Assembly: GCA_021736385.1 (NCBI GenBank)
Contig: JAIPFY010000001.1
Coordinates: 73,457-137,456, forward strand
DNA length: 64,000 bases
Origin: Spirochaetia bacterium
GTDB taxonomy: Bacteria; Spirochaetota; Spirochaetia; CAKZLE01
Direction of reading: 5' to 3'
In this document: positions 52,777 through 62,131 of the stretch, piece by piece
Numbering within the stretch: the first letter of the stretch is position 1
How the letters are laid out: every line of letters starts with the position of its first letter
The notes under the pieces: model-generated
Seen by the model: the letters and a program-made list of their open reading frames with translations, nothing else
Told to the model about the DNA's origin: nothing
Databases searched by the model: none
Made by a program: the position numbers and the translations under genes

Positions 52777-54837
52777 TCACAGTCGATCTGTTCGCAGTGA
52801 GACCGAATCGGTACTGGCTGCAGCCCTGTTACGGCCTTGTGCCTTCGCATCATAGAGGGCGGCATCTGCCATACGATAGGCATGCAGGATATCCTTCATG
52901 TCAGTTATATCCTCACTGAAGTGCCATCCGATACTGCAGGTGACCGCAGATGATTCGGGCAATCCTTCTCCGGTCCGGCGATGCACAGCCAGACAGACTT
53001 CATCAAGAAGGCTTCTGACAGCTGAGAACTCCAGATCAACCAGGACCGCGAGGAACTCATCCCCGCCGTATCGGAACAGTCGGTGCCCCCGGCAGTCAAG
53101 ATAAGAGGCAAGTATATCGGTGACATATCTCAGGCAGACATCTCCCTGTTCATGCCCGAATCTGTCATTGTACTCTTTGAAATCATCGATATCTATCATG
53201 GCCACGATAACCGAAGCATGCTGTTCTCCTGCCAGGACACTGAATCTCCGCTCCATGGCGAACCGATTGCCGATACCGGTCAGGACATCCATCCGGGTCT
53301 TACGTTCCAGTTCCCGGTTCTCCATCAGCAGCTTGCTGGATCTGTTCCAATTCTGCATGGCAGCTGCGATGAACGATGCGACCGTGGTGATCATCTCGAT
53401 CTCATATCTGGTGAAGGTCTGCACGGAAAAGCTGTGTACACCGATCACCCCGAGAACAGTCCCGTTGATATGCAGTGGACAAATGAGGACGGAAGTGGTC
53501 TCATCATAGATGTCCTGATACGCTCCAGTCCTGTAGATCATGAGCAGCGTCTCATCCAGGTCAGCTGCCACGGGAACACACTGTCCGATCACCTGCTGCT
53601 CCAGATCTCCCGGGTTCAGGAGGATCGACACCAGCTCTGCTGACACGGATCCGCTGCTTTCCCACTGATAATCGAGCCGTCCGGTAATCCCGTCTATGAT
53701 CCCGATGGCTATTCGGTCTACCTGAAACAACTCAGACAATCGTCTGCGTAGTTCAATGAGCACCTCACCGGATGTTGCGGTCGAGAGGATCTCCCTCCCG
53801 ATCTCCGATATGAGCTTCGTGCTGGTGTAGAGCTGGGCATAGCGTTCTTCCCGTTCACGGCTCTCCTGCATACGTATCTGAGCCTGGATATTCTCCAGAT
53901 TCTGTCGCTTTCGTTCCTGTACATGCCCCTGCACGGAAGTTCGGTACTCCACATAGAGTTTCGGTACCTCCTCATCCCGGCCGAGAATCGTATAGAGGTC
54001 TATCAGACTCTCTATATCAGAGAGTACCCGCAGACCATTGGAGTACTTGATCCTCAACTCTTCGATCTTCAGATATTTCTCGACGGCAGCTTCATGATCA
54101 CCCACGTGCATATGACACTGTGCAGACCATCTGAGCACATCAAGGAAATACCGCAGCATCCCTTCCTGCTCTATCCTGGACTCTGCCTGTTCCAGGATGT
54201 TCAGTGCATTCGGGTACCGATCGTTCTTCATCTCGATCAGGGCCTGAATGTTATAGATGAAGGCGGGGGTCGTATCCCTGTACAGACTGTTATACTCTTC
54301 TGCTCTCTTCAGATGCTTTTGCGCATCATCGATCCTCCCTGCGCTGCATTCGCATTCTGCCATATTTGCATAGATGATCGAAGCGACCCGCGGATGCGCT
54401 TGTTCGATGATCGCTTCTGCCTGAAGGAAGTATCCATACGCCGTATCCCATCGATCGAGGAGCATATAGAGGTTACCGATATTATTTAGAGCTCTCGGGG
54501 AATTCGTGTACATGAGTACGGCACTGTAGTGCTCGAACGCACGGTCATGGATCTTTCTGTTATCGAATATGAACCCGAGGGCCATATGGGCATGTATGAT
54601 GATGAACATCGATTCATCTCTGTGGCCTTGTTCAAGCGCCTGATACGCGAGAGTGATCGCCGAATCATAGTCATGTTCGAACATGGCCAGAAGACATCTC
54701 CGATAGCTCTCATACGCAGGAGAGCATCGGGCAAGATCCTCGACGAGCTCATCAAGGACCCTTCGTGATCTCCCGGGGGATATGTACATATGATCTGTAA
54801 CGAACTCAAGACGTTTGTGCACATGGAGTTCTGTCAT
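52777..54837 (-). CDS. TPR-GAF-GGDEF diguanylate cyclase
   Basis: About 686 residues. TPR-like helical repeats (1-330; for example SPRALNNIGNLYMLLDRWDTAY and ASIIYANMAECECSAGRIDD), a coiled linker, a GAF domain (about 340-510) and a GGDEF domain (about 525-670) with RYGGDEFLAVLVD and the Mg-binding MIDIDDFKEYND. The active-site GGDEF is intact, so it should make c-di-GMP. The usual RxxD inhibitory site just before GGDEF is absent (DCRGHRLF). There is no transmembrane segment. The start is ATG 54837 with AAGGAT upstream; the track start is 22 codons earlier. Regulation probably comes through protein contacts of the TPR array and a small ligand at GAF. Confidence 0.92.
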   Translation of the reverse strand: MTELHVHKRLEFVTDHMYISPGRSRRVLDELVEDLARCSPAYESYRRCLLAMFEHDYDSAITLAYQALEQGHRDESMFIIIHAHMALGFIFDNRKIHDRAFEHYSAVLMYTNSPRALNNIGNLYMLLDRWDTAYGYFLQAEAIIEQAHPRVASIIYANMAECECSAGRIDDAQKHLKRAEEYNSLYRDTTPAFIYNIQALIEMKNDRYPNALNILEQAESRIEQEGMLRYFLDVLRWSAQCHMHVGDHEAAVEKYLKIEELRIKYSNGLRVLSDIESLIDLYTILGRDEEVPKLYVEYRTSVQGHVQERKRQNLENIQAQIRMQESREREERYAQLYTSTKLISEIGREILSTATSGEVLIELRRRLSELFQVDRIAIGIIDGITGRLDYQWESSGSVSAELVSILLNPGDLEQQVIGQCVPVAADLDETLLMIYRTGAYQDIYDETTSVLICPLHINGTVLGVIGVHSFSVQTFTRYEIEMITTVASFIAAAMQNWNRSSKLLMENRELERKTRMDVLTGIGNRFAMERRFSVLAGEQHASVIVAMIDIDDFKEYNDRFGHEQGDVCLRYVTDILASYLDCRGHRLFRYGGDEFLAVLVDLEFSAVRSLLDEVCLAVHRRTGEGLPESSAVTCSIGWHFSEDITDMKDILHAYRMADAALYDAKAQGRNRAAASTDSVSLRTDRL

Positions 54838-55100
54838 GATTGCTATCCTTCTCGAACTTTTTGTATTTCTGTCAGTATGCACCATCTGAGTCGGTTCTTT
54901 CAATAGATTTCTCCTGATACTCAGAAGTCCTCCGGAGAAAGCGTCTGATCTGGCAGATGGACCGCTGTGATGCTCTGGTGGGAAGCGAAGCGGGTGATCT
55001 CTGCTGCAGCCTCTGTGCAGGAGCCCTCAGATGTGTACTGCCCGGGACATCGTATGAGGGACTCGGCAGGGACTGAAGCAGACCCTGCACATGAACAGCT

Positions 55101-55862
55101 TCAGTGTATGCACAGTTCGATCGGGCAATGATCCGATCCGGTCACCTGATCATGGATCTCGGCACTCTGGAGCCGCGGTTCGAAACCTGAGTTGACACAG
55201 AAATAATCGATACGCCAGCCGATGTTCTTCTCCCGGGACTTGAAGCGATAGGACCACCAGCTGTATCGGCCGGGATCACTGCAGTACTTCCTGAAGGTGT
55301 CGATATACCCGTGTTCGGTGAATCTGTCCATCCATGCGCGTTCTTCCGGCAGATACCCGGGATTCTGCTCATTGCGCTTCGGATTGGCAAGGTCTATCGG
55401 TCTGTGTGCGACATTGTAATCACCGCACAGGATGATATGCTTCCCTGCCGCGACCGCCCTGTCGCAATAGTCCTTCACCGCTTCACAGAACCGCAGCTTG
55501 TAGTCAAGGCGCTTGCCCGCTTCCTGACTGTTCGGGAAATAACAGTTCAGCAGGATGAACTCGGGATATTCGAGGATGATACTCCGCCCTTCATCATCGA
55601 ACTCATCGATCGACAGCGTGGAGACGTTCAGAGGCTGTTCTTTCGCATAGGTGACTACTCCGCTGTACCCTTTCTTCTCTGCTGATGCGAACCAGGAGGA
55701 GTATCCTTCCGGGGCCGTGAACCGCTCATCGAGCTGCTCCGGCTGAGCCTTCGTCTCCTGCAGACACACGAAATCAGCATCTTTGGAGGTCATCCATTCG
55801 AACAGACCTTTCTTCTCCGCAGCCCTGATTCCGTTCACGTTCCATGAGATCAATGTCTTCAC
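55101..55862 (-). CDS. xth: Exodeoxyribonuclease III
   Basis: About 253 residues, typical length. It has ISWNVNGIRAAEKKGLFEWM, VCLQETKAQPEQLD (metal-binding Glu), the catalytic GDYNVAHRPIDL, RYSWWSYRFKSREKNIGWRIDY, and SDHCPIEL with the general-base His. This is an ExoIII/AP-endonuclease that repairs abasic sites and trims 3' ends. GTG 55862 with GGAGG is the better start than the track's ATG nine codons upstream, which has no ribosome binding site. It stands alone. The symbol follows the family's common name. Confidence 0.95.
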   Translation of the reverse strand: MKTLISWNVNGIRAAEKKGLFEWMTSKDADFVCLQETKAQPEQLDERFTAPEGYSSWFASAEKKGYSGVVTYAKEQPLNVSTLSIDEFDDEGRSIILEYPEFILLNCYFPNSQEAGKRLDYKLRFCEAVKDYCDRAVAAGKHIILCGDYNVAHRPIDLANPKRNEQNPGYLPEERAWMDRFTEHGYIDTFRKYCSDPGRYSWWSYRFKSREKNIGWRIDYFCVNSGFEPRLQSAEIHDQVTGSDHCPIELCIH

Positions 55863-56270
55863 GCTATCCTCCTGATGATCATGCGGCATGGGGTCTCTGC
55901 CCCACAGCAGCGGTATGGACTGTACTATACCCTACTTCACCGATAATTCGAAGAGGGTCGTCTATCCTTCGTTTCGCACAGGTTCAGAAGCCAACATCAC
56001 CGCCGATTCATCCGGGTACCCTATCAACATCAGGGAGACAGGAGCAGCCTTGTCATAGGGCTTCTTTTCCATGGGGTATACGAGCAGGGGAATAGAGGAG
56101 AGGCTGGTCCACAGGGGGAACATCGCAAAGCATTCCGATCTGTGCAGGATCATGGGCAGCGATCGCGGATACTGCATCCCCGCATCTTGGTGCGGATCCA
56201 TCACTACCAGACACCGTGCCCGGATTATACTCTGGTCCTGCAGTGATAGAGACTCGTCTGTCTCGTCCTG
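55863..56270. other. Intergenic region, possible gene remnant
   Basis: About 400 bp. A minus-strand ORF (55962-56204) encodes LMLIGYPDE near its end, faintly like the end of a nitroreductase, but the rest does not match and there is no ribosome binding site. No promoter or RNA was recognised. Confidence 0.3.
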
Positions 56271-57254
56271 TTATTTGTCCTGATCGTCCATCGTGATCAC
56301 TACCTTACCCCGGGCTTTACCGGTGGCGTAATACTGCAATGCTTCCTTCGCCTCATGCAGGGGATAGCTCCTGTCCAGTACCGACTTCACGATTCTGGAG
56401 TTCAGCAGCTCATTCATGTACCGCAGGTCTTTATTCGGTTTCACCAGAAAACTGGTAACACGTATCCCCCTCCTGCGGGAGTAGAGCGGCCCAAGAAGCA
56501 TGGCCTGGAAGATCTGCTTTATCTCACCTCCGGTGACCACACACCTTCCCCGGTGTTTCAATGCTGAGACATACTCGGAGAGGGGCCGATACCCTGCTGT
56601 TACGAGTATGAGATCATAGTGCCTGTTGTTCTTCAGAAAATCATCCTTACGGTAATCTAGTATATGATCAGCACCGATAGACCTGACGAACTCACTGTTC
56701 CTGGTGCTGCATACTGCAGTCACTTCAGCCCCCAGAGCTTTCGCTATCTGTACTGCGAAGGTGCCTATCCCCCCGGAAGCTCCGCAGATGAGGACCTTCT
56801 CTGTCTTTTGCAGATTCCCTGCATCTCTTAAGGCTTGGAGGGCTACCAATCCTGCTTCGGGAACAGCTGCTGCCTCCTCAAAGGTTATTCCTGCGGGTTT
56901 CTGTGTCAGGGCTGATTCGGGAGTACACACATACTGGGCGAATGCCCCCCATCCGTATTCTGAGACATCTGCGTACACCTCATCCCCCGGAGAGAATCGG
57001 GTAACATCCCTTCCAACAGCTACAACGGTACCGGCGACATCATTTCCCGGGATCGGGTGCTTCGGTCTCCTCATCCCAAGTCCCATCATCCTGGCGATGA
57101 GAGGCTTTCCCGTCACATGGGCGATCGTATTGAAATTCACCGATGATGCAGCGACTCTCACCAACACTTCATCATGTCCCGGTTTCGGGGTCTCTACGTC
57201 TGTGACTCTGAGGTCTTCCAACGATCCGTACGCGTTACAATAGATTGCTTTCAT
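56271..57254 (-). CDS. Zinc-independent MDR oxidoreductase, quinone-reductase-like
   Basis: 327 residues of the medium-chain dehydrogenase/reductase superfamily: N-terminal GroES-like fold with ETPKPGHDEVLVRVAASSVN and IPGNDVAGTVVAVGRDVTRF, then Rossmann motif VLICGASGGIGTFAVQIAKALG and SIGADHILDYRKDDF. The structural-zinc Cys cluster and catalytic Cys/His of alcohol dehydrogenases are missing, so it is an NAD(P)H quinone or enone reductase type. The start overlaps the stop of the small upstream ORF (ATGA). Role probably redox detoxification; no specific substrate is indicated. Confidence 0.9.
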   Translation of the reverse strand: MKAIYCNAYGSLEDLRVTDVETPKPGHDEVLVRVAASSVNFNTIAHVTGKPLIARMMGLGMRRPKHPIPGNDVAGTVVAVGRDVTRFSPGDEVYADVSEYGWGAFAQYVCTPESALTQKPAGITFEEAAAVPEAGLVALQALRDAGNLQKTEKVLICGASGGIGTFAVQIAKALGAEVTAVCSTRNSEFVRSIGADHILDYRKDDFLKNNRHYDLILVTAGYRPLSEYVSALKHRGRCVVTGGEIKQIFQAMLLGPLYSRRRGIRVTSFLVKPNKDLRYMNELLNSRIVKSVLDRSYPLHEAKEALQYYATGKARGKVVITMDDQDK

Positions 57255-57694
57255 CCTATGATTACCACCTTTCCCCTTGTCTCCACATGTTCAGCTCGCT
57301 CATGTACCATAGTCACAGCATTCATGGACCAGCCACGATCTGCCAGTGTCCGGGATCGCCCCGCTCCATGCAGCTCATATGCCCCTTGAAGGGTTGCAGT
57401 CGATTGTCCATGATACATCTCATGGCAGATATCCACAGCAAACTGTATGATCTCATACAGATAAGAAGTCTCTCCGAAAGACTTCTTCATATCAGCGCAG
57501 GTAAGCGTTCCCCGCAGGCTGGCTTCTTCTTTGGACTTCTGAAGAGAGAGATCGCCCGAATAGCCCTTGCATCTCTCAACATGACCATCCCCGCTGTCAT
57601 CATCACTACTTGAATTCATATCTTCAAACGCTGCAGTGCAGCATGCATTCAGCCTGTGAAAGAGGGCCCCCTTCCCTCGAATCCAGTATAGCAC
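57251..57694 (-). CDS. Hypothetical ORF coupled to the MDR oxidoreductase
   Basis: A 147-codon ORF whose TGA overlaps the ATG of the oxidoreductase gene, the coupling seen between true operon genes in this window. The protein has no recognised domain. The C-terminal 80 residues (from MKKSFGETSYLYEIIQFAV) look more protein-like than the Ser/Asp-rich N-terminus, so a shorter start is possible. No ribosome binding site is convincing. It may be a small regulator, a decayed gene, or chance. Confidence 0.35.
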   Translation of the reverse strand: MLYWIRGKGALFHRLNACCTAAFEDMNSSSDDDSGDGHVERCKGYSGDLSLQKSKEEASLRGTLTCADMKKSFGETSYLYEIIQFAVDICHEMYHGQSTATLQGAYELHGAGRSRTLADRGWSMNAVTMVHERAEHVETRGKVVIIG

Positions 57695-58043
57695 AGCTTT
57701 TCTGGTTCCTCCTGTTCCACAGGAGATCTATGATGCAGCAGGTGTACCAGCTTCTCATCCCGAAGTCCCCTTCACATTGAGGTACAGTTCGATTCTTTCG
57801 ACTCAAGTCCACCCCCCATAGACAGCGTCACCCTGCAAGGGGGTGACGATGGCTATGGGGGGGTATCTTTTTGGGGTTTAGATCAACACTCATACAGGAA
57901 CACCATACGGGGACTGAAGCCTCTTTTGGCATCAGGATCTGATCATCTATGTATCAGCTTTGAGGTACCCGGCCCTTCTCTACAGACTCATTAATTTCCG
58001 GTTATGATCAAAAACATTAAAATACGTACACTATTTGCATGCG
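57695..58043 (+). other. Leader-side intergenic region before the GlpA-like operon
   Basis: About 350 bp with no gene. It contains a large GC-rich double hairpin with a T-tract (57812-57872) reading in the plus direction and, further on, the AAACGA repeats and the promoter of the downstream operon. Confidence 0.4.
57812..57872 (+). terminator. Large hairpin with T-tract
   Basis: An outer stem CCCCCCATAG/CTATGGGGGG (10 bp) encloses an inner stem CGTCACCC/GGGTGACG (8 bp), followed by TATCTTTTT. It is oriented plus, yet no plus-strand gene lies upstream within 10 kb, so it may end an unannotated small RNA or insulate the operon downstream. Confidence 0.55.
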
Positions 58044-58099
58044 AAACGACCATAAAGACTCGTCAAACGATCAGAAACGATATATACTCTTTGTATAAT
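58044..58099 (+). promoter_or_regulatory. GlpA-like operon promoter with phased AAACGA repeats
   Basis: A consensus TATAAT -10 lies at 58094-58099, 19 bp before the ATG. No good -35 is seen at the expected place. AAACGA repeats at 58044, 58065 and 58075 are about two and one helical turns apart, a layout used by DeoR/GlpR-type and other multimeric regulators. Confidence 0.5.
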
Positions 58100-58117
58100 C
58101 TTGGTAAGGGGTGTTCT

Positions 58118-59575
58118 ATGGATTGTTACGATGTAGCGATTATCGGTGGCGGTGTGAGCGGTGCGGCGGTTGCCCGCAGACTGAGTGCCTATAAGCTTAA
58201 GACGGTTCTTCTGGAGAAGGAAGCCGACGTGAGCTTCGGGGTATCCAAGGCGAATTCGGGGATTATACACGGAGGGTTCCATCACGGTAAAAAGGCTTTG
58301 AAGAGCCGTCTGGAGATCAAGGGAAATCTCATGTTCGATCAGCTTCAGAAGGAGCTGCACTTTCCGTTTCGAAGGAACGGCATCCTGGTGGCCGCCTTCA
58401 GTTCCGAAGAGATGAGGACCGTGGAGGAACTCTACCAGAACGGCTTGGATAACGGAGCTATCGGCATAGAACTCTGTTCACGCAGCCGTATCCTCTCCCT
58501 TGAACCCAAGCTGAATCCCGATGTCGTAGGAGGACTCCATGCCCCCGGTGGCGGTATGATCGAACCCTACCAGTTCGTGTTCAGCCTTATGGAGTCGGCT
58601 TTGAAGAACGGAGTACGACTGATGACAGATTTCAAAGTATCCAAGGCTGAAAAGCGGGGCGACTGCTATCATATGACTGATGCAACAGGAAGGACTGTTC
58701 AGGCAGGCTGGGTGGTCAATGCCGCAGGGCTGTACGCCGATGAGATCAGCCGCATCTTCGGAGCTGAAGAGTACGACATCATACCCCGTAAAGGGGAGGA
58801 GTTCCTTCTGGACCGGAACGCATCGGCGTTCACACAACGGGTCATCTTCCCGGTACCCAGCAAGGTGAGTAAGGGGATGCTCGTGATTCCCACGGTTGAA
58901 GGGACCACCATGGTGGGGCCTACGGCATTGATCGGAGATGACAAAGAGGATAAGTCCACTACCCGGGGCAACCTGGAACAGGTGTTCTCCTCCGCTCGCC
59001 GAATGATCCCTTCAGTGTCAGAGAAGGATATCATCACCAGTTTCGCCGGTTTGCGACCGGTGCTGGAGGGGAATGACTTCTACATCGCCTTGAGCAGTAT
59101 AGCTCCGCGGTTAGTTCATGTGGCGGGAATTCAGAGCCCCGGTCTTACTGCGGCCCCTGCCATCGGAGAATACGTCAAGGACCTGCTGCGTAAGGCAGGG
59201 CTGGTTCTGGAGGAGAATCCCGAATACGACCCTGAGATCCAGGCAGTCCCCCGATTCCGAGGGACTGAAAAAGAAGAGTTGGACAGGCTCATCGCCGATA
59301 ACCCCGCCTACGGGGAGGTTGTATGCCGCTGCGAGAGCATCTCGGAGGCGGAGATCGTGACGGCCATTCGACGGGGACACCGGACTCTGGACGGTATCAA
59401 GTTCTATACACGGGCCAGGATGGGCCGATGCCAGGGAGGTTTCTGTACATTCCGTATTTTGCAGATACTTCAACGGGAGACCGGCCAATCCATTGAGGAC
59501 CTCACCAAACGAGGTAACGGCAGCTATCTGGTGTCCGCCAAGGTCGGCGATATGCCGGTGGAGGAGATGGTATGA
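58118..59575 (+). CDS. GlpA-like FAD glycerol-3-phosphate dehydrogenase with BFD [2Fe-2S] domain
   Basis: About 485 residues. FAD-binding YDVAIIGGGVSGAAVARRLS, then KANSGIIHGGFHHG, VVNAAGLYADEISRI and RPVLEGNDFYIAL. The C-terminal BFD-like domain has four Cys (VVCRCESISEAE and MGRCQGGFC) for an iron-sulfur cluster. The family oxidises glycerol-3-phosphate or related 2-hydroxy acids. It is first of three overlapping genes (FAD oxidoreductase and DUF1667 protein next), a set widespread in fermentative bacteria. ATG 58118 with AAGGGG is the start; the track start at 58004 lies upstream of the promoter. No glpK or glpF is nearby. Confidence 0.92.
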   Translation: MDCYDVAIIGGGVSGAAVARRLSAYKLKTVLLEKEADVSFGVSKANSGIIHGGFHHGKKALKSRLEIKGNLMFDQLQKELHFPFRRNGILVAAFSSEEMRTVEELYQNGLDNGAIGIELCSRSRILSLEPKLNPDVVGGLHAPGGGMIEPYQFVFSLMESALKNGVRLMTDFKVSKAEKRGDCYHMTDATGRTVQAGWVVNAAGLYADEISRIFGAEEYDIIPRKGEEFLLDRNASAFTQRVIFPVPSKVSKGMLVIPTVEGTTMVGPTALIGDDKEDKSTTRGNLEQVFSSARRMIPSVSEKDIITSFAGLRPVLEGNDFYIALSSIAPRLVHVAGIQSPGLTAAPAIGEYVKDLLRKAGLVLEENPEYDPEIQAVPRFRGTEKEELDRLIADNPAYGEVVCRCESISEAEIVTAIRRGHRTLDGIKFYTRARMGRCQGGFCTFRILQILQRETGQSIEDLTKRGNGSYLVSAKVGDMPVEEMV

Positions 59576-60840
59576 AGATTGAAAAGAGAGATGTCCTGGT
59601 CATCGGCGGAGGCGCCGCAGGCATGGCAGCGGCAACAGAACTGAAAAAACGGGGTCGGGATGTAGTCCTGGTAGAGCGCGATCATGTGCTGGGAGGGATC
59701 CTCAATCAATGTATCCACAACGGCTTCGGCCTGCACCACTTCAAAGAAGAACTCACCGGCCCGGAATATGCCGAGCGTTTTGCAGACCTGATACACGAGC
59801 AACATATTCCCACCCATCTCGGGATGACCATCACCGAGATCGATACCCGAGAGGCAGAGAACGATCAGAAAGCCCGTCACAGGGTGTATGGCTTCAGTTC
59901 TGCCCAGGGAATGGTCTGTTTTGATGTGCAGGCAGTGGTGCTGTCCATGGGTTGCCGTGAACGGAACCGGGGAAACATCGGCACCCCCGGCACCAGGCCG
60001 AGCGGGGTCTATACGGCGGGGCTCGCCCAGCGGCTGGTCAATGTTGAAGGCTATATTCCCGGGAAAGAGGTAGTCATCGTCGGAAGCGGGGACATCGGCC
60101 TCATCATGGCCCGACGGATGAGCTGGGTCGGGGCCAAGGTAAAGGCGGTGGTGGAGATCCAGCCCTACCCGGCGGGACTCACCCGTAACATCGTGCAGTG
60201 TCTGAATGATTTCGGTATTCCCCTCTATCTGAACCATGTAGTCAGCGAGATCCGCGGAAAGGACCGAGTGGAAGCGGTGGAGATCACCCCCAGGGATGGC
60301 TCAGAGCCATTTGTTGTGGATTGTGATACGGTTCTTCTATCGGTTGGACTGGTCCCCGATACGGAGGTAGCCAAGACAGGAGGTATTTCGTTGAACCCGG
60401 AGACGGGCGGCCCCCTGGTGGACTATCGGCATGAAACCTCTGTCCCCGGTATCTTTGCCTGCGGCAATGTGCTTCATGTGCATGACCTGGTAGATTATGT
60501 TACCGAGGAAAGTATCAGATGTGCTGTCTCCGTGGATGATTTCATCGGTGAAGAACCTGCAGGAATGCAGATAGACATTCATGCCGGAGCGAACCTCAAA
60601 TATGTTGTTCCCGGACGGATGATCCTTCAGGGGAAGAACCATCTGTACATGCGAAGTCTGATCGTCTCGAACCACAGTGAGATCCAGCTCACCGCCGGAG
60701 AACGGGTGCTGTTCTCGAAAAAACTACGGCACGTTCAACCGTCGGAAATGATCGGGATCGATGTTCCCGAAGAGATCCTCAAGGATATCGGGGATGGGGA
60801 TCATCTGGAAGTCCACTTAAAGGAGATGAATCATGAATAG
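59572..60840 (+). CDS. FAD/NAD-binding pyridine-nucleotide-disulfide-type oxidoreductase
   Basis: 422 residues. FAD motif VLVIGGGAAGMAAATELKKRG, second dinucleotide motif VVIVGSGDIGLIMARRMSW for NAD(P)H, GCRERNRGN, and GIFACGNVLHVHDLVDYV. The redox-active CxxC of disulfide reductases is not present. It probably passes electrons between the GlpA-like dehydrogenase and NAD or another carrier, working with the small DUF1667 protein. It overlaps both neighbours (ATGA at its start; 8 bp at its end). Confidence 0.92.
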   Translation: MKIEKRDVLVIGGGAAGMAAATELKKRGRDVVLVERDHVLGGILNQCIHNGFGLHHFKEELTGPEYAERFADLIHEQHIPTHLGMTITEIDTREAENDQKARHRVYGFSSAQGMVCFDVQAVVLSMGCRERNRGNIGTPGTRPSGVYTAGLAQRLVNVEGYIPGKEVVIVGSGDIGLIMARRMSWVGAKVKAVVEIQPYPAGLTRNIVQCLNDFGIPLYLNHVVSEIRGKDRVEAVEITPRDGSEPFVVDCDTVLLSVGLVPDTEVAKTGGISLNPETGGPLVDYRHETSVPGIFACGNVLHVHDLVDYVTEESIRCAVSVDDFIGEEPAGMQIDIHAGANLKYVVPGRMILQGKNHLYMRSLIVSNHSEIQLTAGERVLFSKKLRHVQPSEMIGIDVPEEILKDIGDGDHLEVHLKEMNHE

Positions 60841-61186
60841 AGAGATCATCTGCATCAGCTGCCCCATGGGCTGTCATCTTCAGGTTTCTGGGGATAAGGA
60901 TACCCTTGAGGTCACCGGGAATAAGTGCCGGCGGGGGATCATCTATGCCCGGGAGGAGATCTCCTCCCCCAGGCGGGTAGTAACCGCCACGGTAGCGGTT
61001 ACCGGAGCCGAAGGAATCTCACGGATACCTGTGAAGACCACTGCGGCGTTACCCAAGGCTCATATTGCATCACTGCTCAACCATCTGTACACCCTGAGAT
61101 TGTCCTCACCGGTACCGATGGGGGAAGTCATCCTTTCGGATTATGAAAAGACTGGAATCTCGGTGGTAACCACCAGGAGTGTGTAG
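60833..61186 (+). CDS. DUF1667 small cysteine protein
   Basis: 117 residues with the DUF1667 pattern: CISCPMGCHLQV, then GNKCRRGIIYAREEI, four conserved Cys resembling a small iron-sulfur or zinc site. The remainder (VTATVAVTGAEGISRIPVKT to GVSVVTTRSV-like end) is beta-rich. It is the third subunit of the GlpA-like operon, probably an electron-transfer accessory (family context, not shown directly). The gene overlaps the previous one and is followed by a 20-bp perfect hairpin. Confidence 0.92.
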   Translation: MNREIICISCPMGCHLQVSGDKDTLEVTGNKCRRGIIYAREEISSPRRVVTATVAVTGAEGISRIPVKTTAALPKAHIASLLNHLYTLRLSSPVPMGEVILSDYEKTGISVVTTRSV

Positions 61187-61225
61187 GCTCTCGTATATAC
61201 TCACAGGATTCTCGCACTGAATGAT

Positions 61226-61271
61226 ATGAAACAGGGCTTTCAGCAGTTATTTGCTGAAAGCCCTGTTTCAT
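61226..61271 (+). terminator. Perfect 20-bp hairpin after the GlpA-like operon
   Basis: ATGAAACAGGGCTTTCAGCA, loop GTTATT, then its exact reverse complement. The stem ends in TTTCAT, so the T-tract is part of the stem. This is the strongest hairpin in the window and almost certainly ends the operon's transcript. Confidence 0.75.
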
Positions 61272-62131
61272 GATAGTACGATGATATTCGAGGCGTTGTG
61301 ACCATGAGGAGGCGGTGGTGGTGAGCAATCTCTGATACGGTTGTCCCTTCCCTCTGAGGGGCTCAAGATCCCTCACTATCTCAGGTCCCCTTATGAACAG
61401 GCTTTTGACAGGAGTATGTGAAGAGGATCCCAGGGGTACACTACCCAACTGAACATCCATAGAGAAACCACCCTGATGAGGGCGGTCAGGACCCATGTCA
61501 GAATAACTGGCAGCGAAGGTGAACAGGACCTGAATGGCATGGGTCTTAGCTCATATGATCACTTGGCACAGGGGTATCGCTGCGTTCCAGCACCCCCTAA
61601 AGCAGGGGGGCTCTTAAAACAGATTTCTGGTGATCATTGCTGCCGAATGTGGGCTTTCTGCAGGGGTAGGCTATTTTTCAGAATTCAATGAAATCCTTCC
61701 ATTTATTGGTATTGGTATTCTTAATGGTCTAATTCTAATGGATCAATGATTTAAGATACTGCTAATTGGGTAGTGTAGTATTTTACCCATTTATGAAATC
61801 GGAATCTCTAATACTATTACAGATTCCCAATTAGTTCCCCCCACCGTACCTAAAATGTTACCAACACTGCTTACATGGGTAATACTTGAATTTGTTAGGT
61901 ATGAATAAATTACTCTTGAATAGGGTTAGAATGCATATTCTCATAATAATTCTTTCCGACGTTAGCTGTCCCTGCTAAGCGATTCCATCAGGGTCCATGT
62001 TGTACATAAAAGTACACCATCCCATTTTCATATTCTCCATTTGAGCATACAAACCTTCATTCTAAGCACTTTAAACATAGATTAGGGGGTAATTCTAAAC
62101 AATTTTCTTTCATCAATACCGATCGCCGGTA
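61272..62131. other. Intergenic region with a composition shift
   Basis: About 860 bp without a supported gene. GC content falls from about 61,670 to 62,130. An imperfect dyad (GACCCATGTCA and TGGCATGGGTC, about 40 bp apart) lies near 61,488-61,550. This is the side of the recombinase gene where the body or remnant of an integrated element would be expected. Confidence 0.4.

Noticed and set aside
55962-56204. 80-residue minus-strand ORF with an IGYPDE segment, considered as a nitroreductase remnant
   Set aside because: Only one short segment resembles the family end; no FMN-binding motifs and no start signal.
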